Shown here: positions 19,800 through 27,601 of the stretch, piece after piece | Layout of the letters: each line of letters begins with the position of its first letter | Position numbering within the stretch: the first letter of the stretch is position 1 | From: Myxococcales bacterium | GTDB lineage: Bacteria; Myxococcota_A; Polyangia; Polyangiales; Polyangiaceae | Direction: 5' to 3' | DNA: 56,674 nucleotides | Assembly: GCA_021847645.1 (NCBI GenBank) | Contig: JAJZQG010000020.1 | Span: 1 to 56,674, forward strand | Notes under the pieces: generated by a model | The model's database searches: none | What the model was told of the DNA's origin: nothing | What the model saw: the letters and a program-made list of their open reading frames with translations, nothing else | Program-made: the position numbers and the translations under genes

Positions 19800-20882
19800 A
19801 TGACGCGAAGGTCGAGGCGTACGGCTCTGCTGGGGATCCTGGCCGGGCTCTGCGTCGGAGCTGGCGCGGTTCCGGAGGCGTGGGCGCAGGACGCCGGGAC
19901 GCCAGCAGCGGCAGGGCCTGCGGGCAGCGGTCCGTCGTGCGTTGTGACCGGCACGGCGTACGTGCAGAAGGACGCCGGGATCTACGACGCTGCGACGGGA
20001 GGGACGAAGATCGCGGTGTTCAGCGGTGCGCTTGGGCCGCTCAAGGCCACGAACTTTCCAGCCGATCCCTCGACGGGGCGTGCGCAGATCAACACGGGTT
20101 CGGGCTTCCGGGTGGAGGGATTCACCGACCCGCGGGCCGTGCTGGTCTTTGCGAGCCGTGACCTGCCCGTGGTCAGCGACCGTCTGTGGATCTCGGCGGG
20201 GGTTCCGCTCAAGATCATCGGGGCTGCACCGGGCAAGCTGCAGGTGGAGCTCACGGGGGGCGCGGGGTTGTCGGCGCCGGTGCGCGCCTGGGCGATCTGC
20301 GACGCGCTGACCTTCACCAAGGGCACGGTGCCGCTGTACGAGGTGCCCGGCAACGCGCGAGGCTACGTGGCGCGCAGCGGCTCGCTCGACCTGTACGACG
20401 CGCCTGGCGGCTCGGTGGTGACGAGCCTGGGCATCTCCGGCGAGGGCAGCGGCCTGCTGCTGTGGGGCACCAGGACCCAGCGAGGCTTCGCCCACGTCAC
20501 CTCGCGCTCCGACGTGTTCGTCGACGCGTGGGTCAAGCTCAGCGACGTCCGGGCGCTGCCGCGCGGCGAGATGATGGATCAGCTCGCCGCCGTCGACCGT
20601 GTGCAGAACCCGCCGCAGCTGGCGCTCAAGGACTACATGAGCGTGATGCGGGCGCCGTCCACCGTAAGCCTGTTTTTCGGGCGCGGCGCCACCTACCCCA
20701 CGATCGGCGCGCTGGAGTCCGGCGCCGAGATCTACGTGATCGAGACCGTGGTCGGTTGGGCCTCGGTGTTGCCCAAAGGGCTGCAGGTCATGCCCGTGGG
20801 CGATCGCTCCTTCTGGGTGCGCGCCTCGGACTTGGGCATGGCCACGCCGGGGGCGCACGATGCCGGTGCTCCCTCCAAGTAG
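19800..20882 (+). CDS. Secreted protein with SH3-like repeats, function unknown
   Basis: A 360-residue protein. ATG 19800 has TTGGAGGT seven bases upstream. A signal peptide (MTRRSRRTALLGILAGLCVG, cleavage near AWAQDAG) is followed by beta-rich segments. Several read like bacterial SH3 repeats (for example LYEVPGNARGYVARSGSLDL, and later STVSLFFGRGATYPTIGALE with the ATYPTIG type turn). Such modules bind cell-wall or peptide ligands. No catalytic motif is visible. It starts 61 bp from the divergent DHH-like gene and ends 6 bp before the convergent methyltransferase gene. Confidence 0.7.
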   Translation: MTRRSRRTALLGILAGLCVGAGAVPEAWAQDAGTPAAAGPAGSGPSCVVTGTAYVQKDAGIYDAATGGTKIAVFSGALGPLKATNFPADPSTGRAQINTGSGFRVEGFTDPRAVLVFASRDLPVVSDRLWISAGVPLKIIGAAPGKLQVELTGGAGLSAPVRAWAICDALTFTKGTVPLYEVPGNARGYVARSGSLDLYDAPGGSVVTSLGISGEGSGLLLWGTRTQRGFAHVTSRSDVFVDAWVKLSDVRALPRGEMMDQLAAVDRVQNPPQLALKDYMSVMRAPSTVSLFFGRGATYPTIGALESGAEIYVIETVVGWASVLPKGLQVMPVGDRSFWVRASDLGMATPGAHDAGAPSK

Positions 20883-20888
20883 CTCCCC

Positions 20889-21416
20889 TCAGCCCGTCAC
20901 GATCGTTCCCGGTGCGTAGCGCCGCCTCGCCCAGTCGCACAGCACCATGCCCACCGTCACGCTCACCGGAAACGAATGGTTGACGCCGTACATCGGGATG
21001 CCCAGCACCTGCTCGCACCGACGCACCAGGGGCAGCGGAAGGCCGCCGCGCTCGCTGCCGAACAGCAGCACCACGTCGCGCGGGTAGTCCTTCACGTCGA
21101 ACAAGCTGAGCGTGGCGTGGTCCTTCTCCACGCCCCACAACGGGCGGCCGGCGATGGCCTCGAGCAGCGCGTCGTCGTCGGGCAGCACCCGGATGGTTTC
21201 GTAGCGGTGCATGCCCATGGAGGCCTTGGCGTACCAGGGCTGGTGTCCGATGACGAAGATCTCGCGCACGAGGAAGCTGTGGGCGACGCGGATGATGCCG
21301 CCCACGGAGAAGGGATTGGCGTGGCTGTGCAGGGCCACGGACAGATCGTTGCGCAGCGGGGCGAGCAGGCGGCGGACCTCGTCGGGGGGTTGATCGATGG
21401 GAACCTCGATGGCCAT
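20889..21416 (-). CDS. SpoU/TrmH-family RNA 2'-O-methyltransferase
   Basis: A 175-residue protein, the length of a minimal SPOUT domain. It has the three SpoU motifs: NPFSVGGIIRVAHSF with the catalytic Arg/Asn region near the N-terminus, LLFGSERGGLP (motif 2) and VNHSFPVSVTVGMVLCDW (motif 3), which together form the trefoil knot that binds S-adenosylmethionine. TrmH-like enzymes methylate a ribose in tRNA or rRNA; which RNA is not evident. It is convergent with the SH3-type gene and divergent from a membrane protein gene. Confidence 0.88.
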   Translation of the reverse strand: MAIEVPIDQPPDEVRRLLAPLRNDLSVALHSHANPFSVGGIIRVAHSFLVREIFVIGHQPWYAKASMGMHRYETIRVLPDDDALLEAIAGRPLWGVEKDHATLSLFDVKDYPRDVVLLFGSERGGLPLPLVRRCEQVLGIPMYGVNHSFPVSVTVGMVLCDWARRRYAPGTIVTG

Positions 21417-21523
21417 GGTGCTCCGCGGCGTGGGGGGCAGCGTGCCGCGGCGTGGCGCGAACGCGCAAGGGCCAGATGCGATCGGCGGTAGGCAAGGCGG
21501 GCGAAGCAGGCCACAATGGCGCG

Positions 21524-23323
21524 GTGCGAGGCAGGGATTTCGGACCCGACGATTTCGGAGAAGACGACGACCTGGTGGCGCTGGAGCGCGCAGAGGCGCT
21601 CCTGGACCACCGCGACCCGGACCAGGCCGAGGCGCTGGTGGCGGCGCGCCGGGCGGCGGAGGAAGAGAGCAAGCGCCGCGAGGCGCAGATCGAGAAGCTG
21701 CAGCTCGCCACCCGGCACAAGCGCAAGGTCTTTCGCCGGCGCCTGCTGGTCGTGGGTGTGACGGTCGCGGTGTTGGGGCTCGCTGCCATCCCCGCGGGCA
21801 AGGCGCTGATGCACGAGCTCGCGCGCAACGAGGCAGCGATGCGCGCCGTCGATGCGGTGGCCAGGCCGGCGATGGCACAGGGGTTCAAGGACCGCAAGGA
21901 CTTCATCAATGTTCCGCAGGCAGGCGTGAAGCTGCAGATCCCACGTGCCACCTGCTCGGCCGTCATCGCCGTGACCGAAGGTCAGCCCGGCGCCGCGCCC
22001 GTTCGCATCGAACGCGCCCACGGCAGCCCGTTCGAATCGAAGCAAGGCATCATCTGGTGTTCTTGCGAGGCCGAGGAAGTGCTCGCCCGGGTCAGCGACA
22101 ACTCCGGGCGGCGCGCGTCGCTGACCTGGATCTCCTCGCCCATGGGCGACGTCGGTGGCGCCGAGGCGCTGACGTTCGCCAAGGTCGCGGGCTTCACAGT
22201 GGTCTCGGACGGCACGGGGATGGCGTGTGCCGATCCGGCGTTCGATTTGTGGAGCCGGCGCCCGAGCCACGGCGAGCTCGCGGCCTTGCCCAAGGATCGC
22301 AAGGGCATCACGGCCTCGGCCGTGGCCGAGGGCATGGAGGCGGTGGGCATGGTCCCGACCGGCCAGGCGTTCGGCGTGGTCCACAGCGCGCAGGGCTACT
22401 GCTACCTCGTGATTCCCGAGGCCCTGGGCTCGACGATGACCGTGCGCGAGCAGGACGGCACGCGCATCGCCACCGAGGCGCCGGGCGCGTTCGGCTGGTG
22501 CTCGCACGCCGCGGACCAGATCTACTCGGTATGGCCCACCGGATCGGAGAGCCCTGCCGCACTGGTGTTTCGCGCGCAGGCCGACCGAGTCGGCGGGCTC
22601 ACGGGAATCCACGAGCTGGCCTTGCGTCGCGGCGCCGTGGCCTTCCGCGGGCACCTGGGCGAAGACGACCTGGAGCCGGACGTCAAGGCCACGCTGATTG
22701 CCTCGTCGGTCAACGACGCCACCATCACGGTCGCGGACGCTGCGGGGCTGCCGGAGAAGCAGGGAATGCTGGTCACGGCGTTCTCGCTGCTGCGTGACGG
22801 CGCGTACTTGCCCGACGCCGTGCCGCTGGTTCCGTACGCGTGCTTCCCGCGGTACGAACCGAAGGTCGAGGAGCAAGCCTACTCGTGCTGGCAGGCGCGC
22901 GTTCAGCGATGGCGAACCGAAGGCAAGCCCAAGCGCCAGGCGGCCGCGCAAGGACCCACGCCGTTCTGGATGTCGGTGCTGGCCGACGTGGGCGACCAGG
23001 GTGCGGTCGAGGCGGGCGCCAAGCTGCTGACGTTCGCCCGGCGCATGAGGCTGATGGGCTTCGAGCCCACGACGGTCGAGGGCGTGCGGGACACGGCCAC
23101 CGGCGCAGTGATTTCGGGCCGGCACGGGCAAGTCGATACGGTGGCGGTCGGCATCACGTCGACCGGGCCGTGGGTTCATCCGTTGACCGATGCCCGGCCG
23201 TGGTCGCTCGACGGCGACATCCGCATCGTGCAGATCCCTGAAGGCAAGACGATGACGCTGCACGCATCGGTTCCGCTGGGCGGGAATGCGTCAGCGCGAC
23301 GGGTGGTCGTCTGGCGACGCTGA
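21524..23323 (+). CDS. Single-pass membrane protein of unknown function
   Basis: A 599-residue protein from GTG 21524, chosen because the acidic GRDFGPDDFGEDDDL start is distinctive. A GTG at 21452 would add 24 residues of poor codon bias. Residues 35-68 form a charged helix or coiled coil, basic residues precede one membrane helix (about 74-93), and the rest is exterior. The exterior domain repeats a WCSC/FGWCSHAADQI-type motif and has many paired Cys, including an early CSAVIAVTEGQPGAAPV. The layout resembles other myxobacterial envelope proteins, but no family was recognised. The stop is 8 bases from the convergent urocanase stop. Confidence 0.65.
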   Translation: MRGRDFGPDDFGEDDDLVALERAEALLDHRDPDQAEALVAARRAAEEESKRREAQIEKLQLATRHKRKVFRRRLLVVGVTVAVLGLAAIPAGKALMHELARNEAAMRAVDAVARPAMAQGFKDRKDFINVPQAGVKLQIPRATCSAVIAVTEGQPGAAPVRIERAHGSPFESKQGIIWCSCEAEEVLARVSDNSGRRASLTWISSPMGDVGGAEALTFAKVAGFTVVSDGTGMACADPAFDLWSRRPSHGELAALPKDRKGITASAVAEGMEAVGMVPTGQAFGVVHSAQGYCYLVIPEALGSTMTVREQDGTRIATEAPGAFGWCSHAADQIYSVWPTGSESPAALVFRAQADRVGGLTGIHELALRRGAVAFRGHLGEDDLEPDVKATLIASSVNDATITVADAAGLPEKQGMLVTAFSLLRDGAYLPDAVPLVPYACFPRYEPKVEEQAYSCWQARVQRWRTEGKPKRQAAAQGPTPFWMSVLADVGDQGAVEAGAKLLTFARRMRLMGFEPTTVEGVRDTATGAVISGRHGQVDTVAVGITSTGPWVHPLTDARPWSLDGDIRIVQIPEGKTMTLHASVPLGGNASARRVVVWRR

Positions 23324-23330
23324 GCGCTCG

Positions 23331-25358
23331 TTAGCCCTTGAACGCGGCTTCGATGCTGTCTTGCACCAGTGAATCGTCGGCGGCTTCGGCCACGGTGACA
23401 CGCAGGTTGGGAGTCCTTCGCATCGCCTCGCGAATGGCGAATCTCGCACCGTCGTTGCCCGCCCACGCGCGCCTCGCTATCCCGTTGTTGACGTCCCAGA
23501 ACAGCATGGCCTCGAGACGATCGTCGGCTTCGCGGCTGCCGTCGAGCACCAGGCCGAATCCGCCGTTGATCACCTCGCCCCAGCCCACGCCGCCGCCGTT
23601 GTGCAGGCTCACCCAGCTGGCGCCCCGGAACGCGTCCCCCACGAAGTTGTGCACCGCCATGTCCGCGCAGTTGCGCGAGCCGTCGTAGATGTTGGCGGTC
23701 TCGCGGAACGGCGAGTCCGTTCCGGAGACGTCGTGGTGATCGCGTCCGAGCACCACGGGCGCGGAGACCCGCCCGCTTCGCACGGCGTTGTTGAACGCCC
23801 TGGCGATCAGGATGCGACCCTGCTCGTGGGCATACAGGATTCTGGCTTGCGAGCCGACCACCAGCGCGTTGGCCTCGGCCTCGCGAATCCACTTCGCGTT
23901 GTCCAGCAGCTGCTGGCGCACCTCGGTCGGGGCCTGCGCGGCCAGCGTTGCCATCACCTCGGCCGCGATGTGATCGGTCTCGCGCAGGTCGTCGGGCTTG
24001 CCGCTGGTGCACACCCAGCGGAACGGCCCGAAGCCGTAGTCGAAGCACATCGGGCCCATGATGTCTTCGACATAGGAGGGATACCGGAACGAGCCGTCGG
24101 GCCTCATCACATCCGCGCCGGCGCGGCTCGCCTCGAGCAGGAATGCATTGCCGTAATCCCAGAAGAACATGCCGCGCGAGGCCAGCGTGTTGACCGCCTC
24201 GACGTGCCTGCGCAGGCTCGCTCGCACCTGCTCGCGGAAGCCGTCGGGGTTGCGCACCATCATCTCGTTCGACTCGTCGAACGACAGGCCGACCGGGTAG
24301 TAGCCGCCGGCCCACGGGTTGTGCAGGGATGTCTGGTCGGAGCCGAGCTCGACGTTGACGCCGGCGGCGACCATGCGCTCCCACAAGTCGACGACATTGC
24401 CCTGATAGGCAATCGACAGGGGCTTTTTCTCCCGTCGCGCGCGGTCGATGCGGAGCAGCAGCTTGTCGAGATCGGACTCGACCTCCTGGACCCAACCCTG
24501 CTCGTGGCGCTTGCGCACGGCCTTGGGGTTGACCTCGGCGACGAGCCCGATGGCACCGGCGATGACGGCGGCCTTGGCCTGGGCGCCGCTCATGCCGCCG
24601 AGCCCGCTGGACACGAACACCTTGCCGTGGATGTCCTCGTCGCTCTGCGTGCCCAGGTACTTTCGCGCGGCGTTGAGGATCGTGATCGCCGTGCCGTGCA
24701 CGATGCCCTGGGGGCCGATGTACATGAACGAGCCGGCCGTCATCTGCCCGTAGGAGGTGACGCCCAAGGCGGCCATGCGCTCGTAGTCCTCCTGGGAGGA
24801 GTAGTTGGGGATCACCATGCCGTTGGTCAGCACCAGACGCGGGGCGCGGGGACTCGACGGGAACAAGCCGAGCGGGTGACCCGAATACAGGACGAGGGTC
24901 TGGTCGCGGTCGAGCTCGGACAGGTACTTCATGGTCAGCAGGTACTGCGCCCAGTTCTGGAACACGGTGCCGTTGCCGCCGTAGGTGACGAGCTCGTGGG
25001 GGTGCTGGGCCACCGCGGGATCGAGGTTGTTGGTGATCATGAGCATGATCGCGGCCCCCTCGACGCACCGTGCGGGATAGGCGGAGATGGGGCGAGCGTG
25101 CATGCGGTAGCGCGGGCGGAAGCGACGCATGTAGATGCGTCCGTCGACGGCGAGTTCGCGCGCGAACTCGGGCGCCAGGGCGCTGTGCAGGGAGGCCGGG
25201 AAGTAGCGCAGGGCATTGCGCAGAGCGAGCTGGCGCTCTTGGGGCGTAAGGACCTGGCGACGAGGCGGAGCGTGGTTGATGCCGGGCTCGTCGGGTGGCA
25301 TGTCAGGGAGCGTGGTGGGGATGCCTGCGGCTACCAGGGAACGGAAATCGTCGGTCAT
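23331..25358 (-). CDS. hutU: Urocanate hydratase, long animal-like type
   Basis: This 675-residue enzyme adds water to urocanate in histidine breakdown, forming imidazolone propionate with bound NAD+. It has LVTYGGNGTVFQNWAQ, YSGHPLGLFPSS, NGMVIPNYSSQ, SYGQMTAGSFMYIGPQGI and NGGGVGWGEVINGGFG. ATG 25358 follows GGGAGAG. It is about 120 residues longer than the usual bacterial enzyme and reads closely like animal UROC1 (676 residues). The segment that in Pseudomonas HutU holds the active-site Cys (ARICW) reads ARILY at 505-509, as in the animal form, and the neighbourhood RDHHDVSGTDSPFRET also matches that type. No other hut genes are in the window, so the gene is isolated. Confidence 0.95.
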   Translation of the reverse strand: MTDDFRSLVAAGIPTTLPDMPPDEPGINHAPPRRQVLTPQERQLALRNALRYFPASLHSALAPEFARELAVDGRIYMRRFRPRYRMHARPISAYPARCVEGAAIMLMITNNLDPAVAQHPHELVTYGGNGTVFQNWAQYLLTMKYLSELDRDQTLVLYSGHPLGLFPSSPRAPRLVLTNGMVIPNYSSQEDYERMAALGVTSYGQMTAGSFMYIGPQGIVHGTAITILNAARKYLGTQSDEDIHGKVFVSSGLGGMSGAQAKAAVIAGAIGLVAEVNPKAVRKRHEQGWVQEVESDLDKLLLRIDRARREKKPLSIAYQGNVVDLWERMVAAGVNVELGSDQTSLHNPWAGGYYPVGLSFDESNEMMVRNPDGFREQVRASLRRHVEAVNTLASRGMFFWDYGNAFLLEASRAGADVMRPDGSFRYPSYVEDIMGPMCFDYGFGPFRWVCTSGKPDDLRETDHIAAEVMATLAAQAPTEVRQQLLDNAKWIREAEANALVVGSQARILYAHEQGRILIARAFNNAVRSGRVSAPVVLGRDHHDVSGTDSPFRETANIYDGSRNCADMAVHNFVGDAFRGASWVSLHNGGGVGWGEVINGGFGLVLDGSREADDRLEAMLFWDVNNGIARRAWAGNDGARFAIREAMRRTPNLRVTVAEAADDSLVQDSIEAAFKG

Positions 25359-25499
25359 GAGGGCTCTCCCGGGGATGTCGAGTTCGCAGCCGAAGCCAGA
25401 TGTGCGACGGTGAGGCGCGCGGGTCAACATCGATCGGCCCTGGCCAAACCGCTTGCCGAGGCACGCTCCGGGGCGGAAGATGCGCACCGGAGGATTCGC

Positions 25500-26102
25500 A
25501 TGTCGCCACGCAACTGCTCGATGGTCTGGTCGTGCGTGCCGGGGGCTGTCGCGCTGCTGGTGTTGGGCTGCGCGGGTGCCCCTGCTCCTGCTGCTGCTCC
25601 GAGCGCTGGGCCGTCCGCGACGGCCCCGTCCGAATCACCTGCTGCGCAGGCCGCTGCGCCAGCCCCTTCCGAGAGTTCGCCGACGGCGTCTGCCGCGTCT
25701 GCGCAAGCCTCGCCGCCCGCACCGCACGTGCAGGTCCAGGGCTGTCCGGAGCCCAAGGATCACACGCGCACGCAGCTCGCGGGGCCCGACGTGCAGGCGC
25801 TGGTATCGTCCAACAAGAGCAACTTGAACGAGACGTGCTGGAAGCCGGAGATCGACAAGAACCCCAAGGGACCGGACAAGGTGCGCGTGGCCACCGAGCT
25901 GCAGGTCGATCCGGACGGGCGGGTGACGGACGTGAAAGTGGTGGGAGGCAAGGACTACCCTGGATTCGCCGCGTGCGTGGAGCGCGCGCTGCGCTCGTGG
26001 TGCTTCCCGGGCGCCAAGCAGCCCTCCTCGCTCATGTTCCCGATGGTCTTCGAGAAGGCCGAGGGCCAGATGGTGGCGGTTCCGCGCGGCAGCGCGCACT
26101 GA
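25500..26102 (+). CDS. Lipoprotein with AgmX/PglI-like C-terminal domain
   Basis: A 200-residue protein. ATG 25500 follows CGGAGGATTCGC. The signal ends in LLVLGCAGA, a lipobox. A Pro/Ala/Ser spacer (about 28-80) leads to a C-terminal domain with ETCWKPEIDK, VRVATELQVDPDGRVTDVKV and CVERALRSWCFP. This is the TonB-like energiser fold called AgmX/PglI C-terminal in myxobacteria, with Cys pairing. The window holds a second gene of this type (41206-41844) and a longer related protein (50605-52233). Such proteins sit on the outer membrane and probably bind envelope complexes; the partner is unknown. Confidence 0.8.
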   Translation: MSPRNCSMVWSCVPGAVALLVLGCAGAPAPAAAPSAGPSATAPSESPAAQAAAPAPSESSPTASAASAQASPPAPHVQVQGCPEPKDHTRTQLAGPDVQALVSSNKSNLNETCWKPEIDKNPKGPDKVRVATELQVDPDGRVTDVKVVGGKDYPGFAACVERALRSWCFPGAKQPSSLMFPMVFEKAEGQMVAVPRGSAH

Positions 26103-26218
26103 CCGGCCATGCGCGACCGGTGCACGAACCCATCGGGTCATCGACGGCTCCAACCTGCACAGCCAGCGACACGACCCGCGCATTCGGGACGGCCTGGGAC
26201 TTCCGGAGGACACGGACG

Positions 26219-27571
26219 ATGAGAGTTGTGGTGATCGGGGGCGATGCAGCGGGAATGAGTGCAGCCAGCGAGGCCAAACGCAGGGCGCCCGAGGCCGAGG
26301 TGGTGGTGCTGGAGGCGACCGGCGACGTGTCCTACGGCGCGTGCGGATTGCCCTACAAGCTGGCCGACGGCGCGCGGGTCGAGGATCTGCAGATTCTCAC
26401 GGCCGAAAGGTTCCGGGGCGAACGCGGGATCGACGTGCGCCTGGGGCATCTGGTCGAGAAGATAGACGCCGAGCGGCGCATGGTCCGAGGGACATCGGAA
26501 CAGGGACCGTTCGAGCTGGGTTACGACAAGCTGGTGATCGCGACCGGCGCGCGGGCGATCAAGCCGCCGATCGCGGGAATCGACGAGCTGTGGGGCAAGG
26601 GCGTCTACCCGCTCAAGACCCTGCAAGACGGCCGCACCTGGAAGAAGGTGCTGGCCGACAAGCCGTCGTCGGTGGCGATCGTGGGCGGCGGCTACATCGG
26701 GCTCGAGGCCACCGAGACGCTCCGCGAGGGAGGTCTGCAGGTGACCGTGCTCGAGGCGCTTCCCACGCTGGTGCCGTTCCTGACCGCGACGGGACAGGAG
26801 CGCGTGCTCGCCGAGGCGCACAAGCACGGGGTCGACGTGCGTCTGGGCGCGCTGGTGCAGCGGCTGCAGCGCCGTGCGAATGGCAAGATCGGTATCACCA
26901 CCAGCGCCGGCGAGCTCGAGGTCGATGTCGTGCTCATGGCGGTCGGGGTGCGTCCGAATACGGACGTTGCGACGGGCGCGGGGATCGAGCTGAGCGTGGC
27001 GGGAAGCATTCGGGTCGACGAGCAGCTACGCACGTCGGTGGCCGACATATTCGCGGCGGGCGACGTGACAGACGCATTTCACGCGGTGACGGGTGCGCGG
27101 GTGTGGATTCCGCTGGCGCTACGTGCCAATCGCGCGGGCAAGCTGGTGGGCCGGCTGGTGACGGGCGGCAAGGCGAAGGCGCCGCCGGTGCTCGGAACGG
27201 CGGCGTTCCGTTTCTTCGGGCTGGAGGTCGCGCGCACGGGCCTGACGCTGGAAGAGGCGAAAGCGGAGGGATTCGACGCCGTGCAATCGGAGATTAAGAG
27301 CGGGACGCGAGCCAAGTACTATCCGGGCGGCGGCAAGCTGACCGTATGCCTCATAGGAGATCGGGCGAGCGGCCGGCTGCTGGGCGGCACGATGGTAGGC
27401 CCCGAGGGTGCGGCGCACCGGATTGACACCCTCGCAGCGGCGATTCACGCGCAGCGCACGGCCGAGCAGCTCTACGACATGGATCTGGCCTATTCGCCGC
27501 CCTTCGGCCCGTCGTGGTCGCCGCTGTTGCTGGCGGCCTCGCAGCTGATGAAGGACATGCGGGCAAAGTAG
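26219..27571 (+). CDS. Pyridine nucleotide-disulfide oxidoreductase, CoA-disulfide reductase-like
   Basis: A 450-residue FAD protein. ATG 26219 follows a GGAGGA site. It has an N-terminal Rossmann motif VVVIGGDAAGMSAA (3-16), a redox Cys42 in SYGACGLPYKLAD, a second dinucleotide motif VAIVGGGYIGLEATE and the FAD motif VADIFAAGDV. The single Cys in GACGLPY without a CxxxxC pair is the pattern of the CoA-disulfide reductase/NADH oxidase group, which uses one Cys to form a mixed disulfide or sulfenic acid. Candidate substrates are CoA disulfide, persulfides or oxygen; the sequence does not choose. It lies 116 bp downstream of the lipoprotein gene. Confidence 0.88.
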   Translation: MRVVVIGGDAAGMSAASEAKRRAPEAEVVVLEATGDVSYGACGLPYKLADGARVEDLQILTAERFRGERGIDVRLGHLVEKIDAERRMVRGTSEQGPFELGYDKLVIATGARAIKPPIAGIDELWGKGVYPLKTLQDGRTWKKVLADKPSSVAIVGGGYIGLEATETLREGGLQVTVLEALPTLVPFLTATGQERVLAEAHKHGVDVRLGALVQRLQRRANGKIGITTSAGELEVDVVLMAVGVRPNTDVATGAGIELSVAGSIRVDEQLRTSVADIFAAGDVTDAFHAVTGARVWIPLALRANRAGKLVGRLVTGGKAKAPPVLGTAAFRFFGLEVARTGLTLEEAKAEGFDAVQSEIKSGTRAKYYPGGGKLTVCLIGDRASGRLLGGTMVGPEGAAHRIDTLAAAIHAQRTAEQLYDMDLAYSPPFGPSWSPLLLAASQLMKDMRAK

Positions 27572-27601
27572 CTCAGCGCCCGCGACCCGCCGTGCTGCCG
27601 G

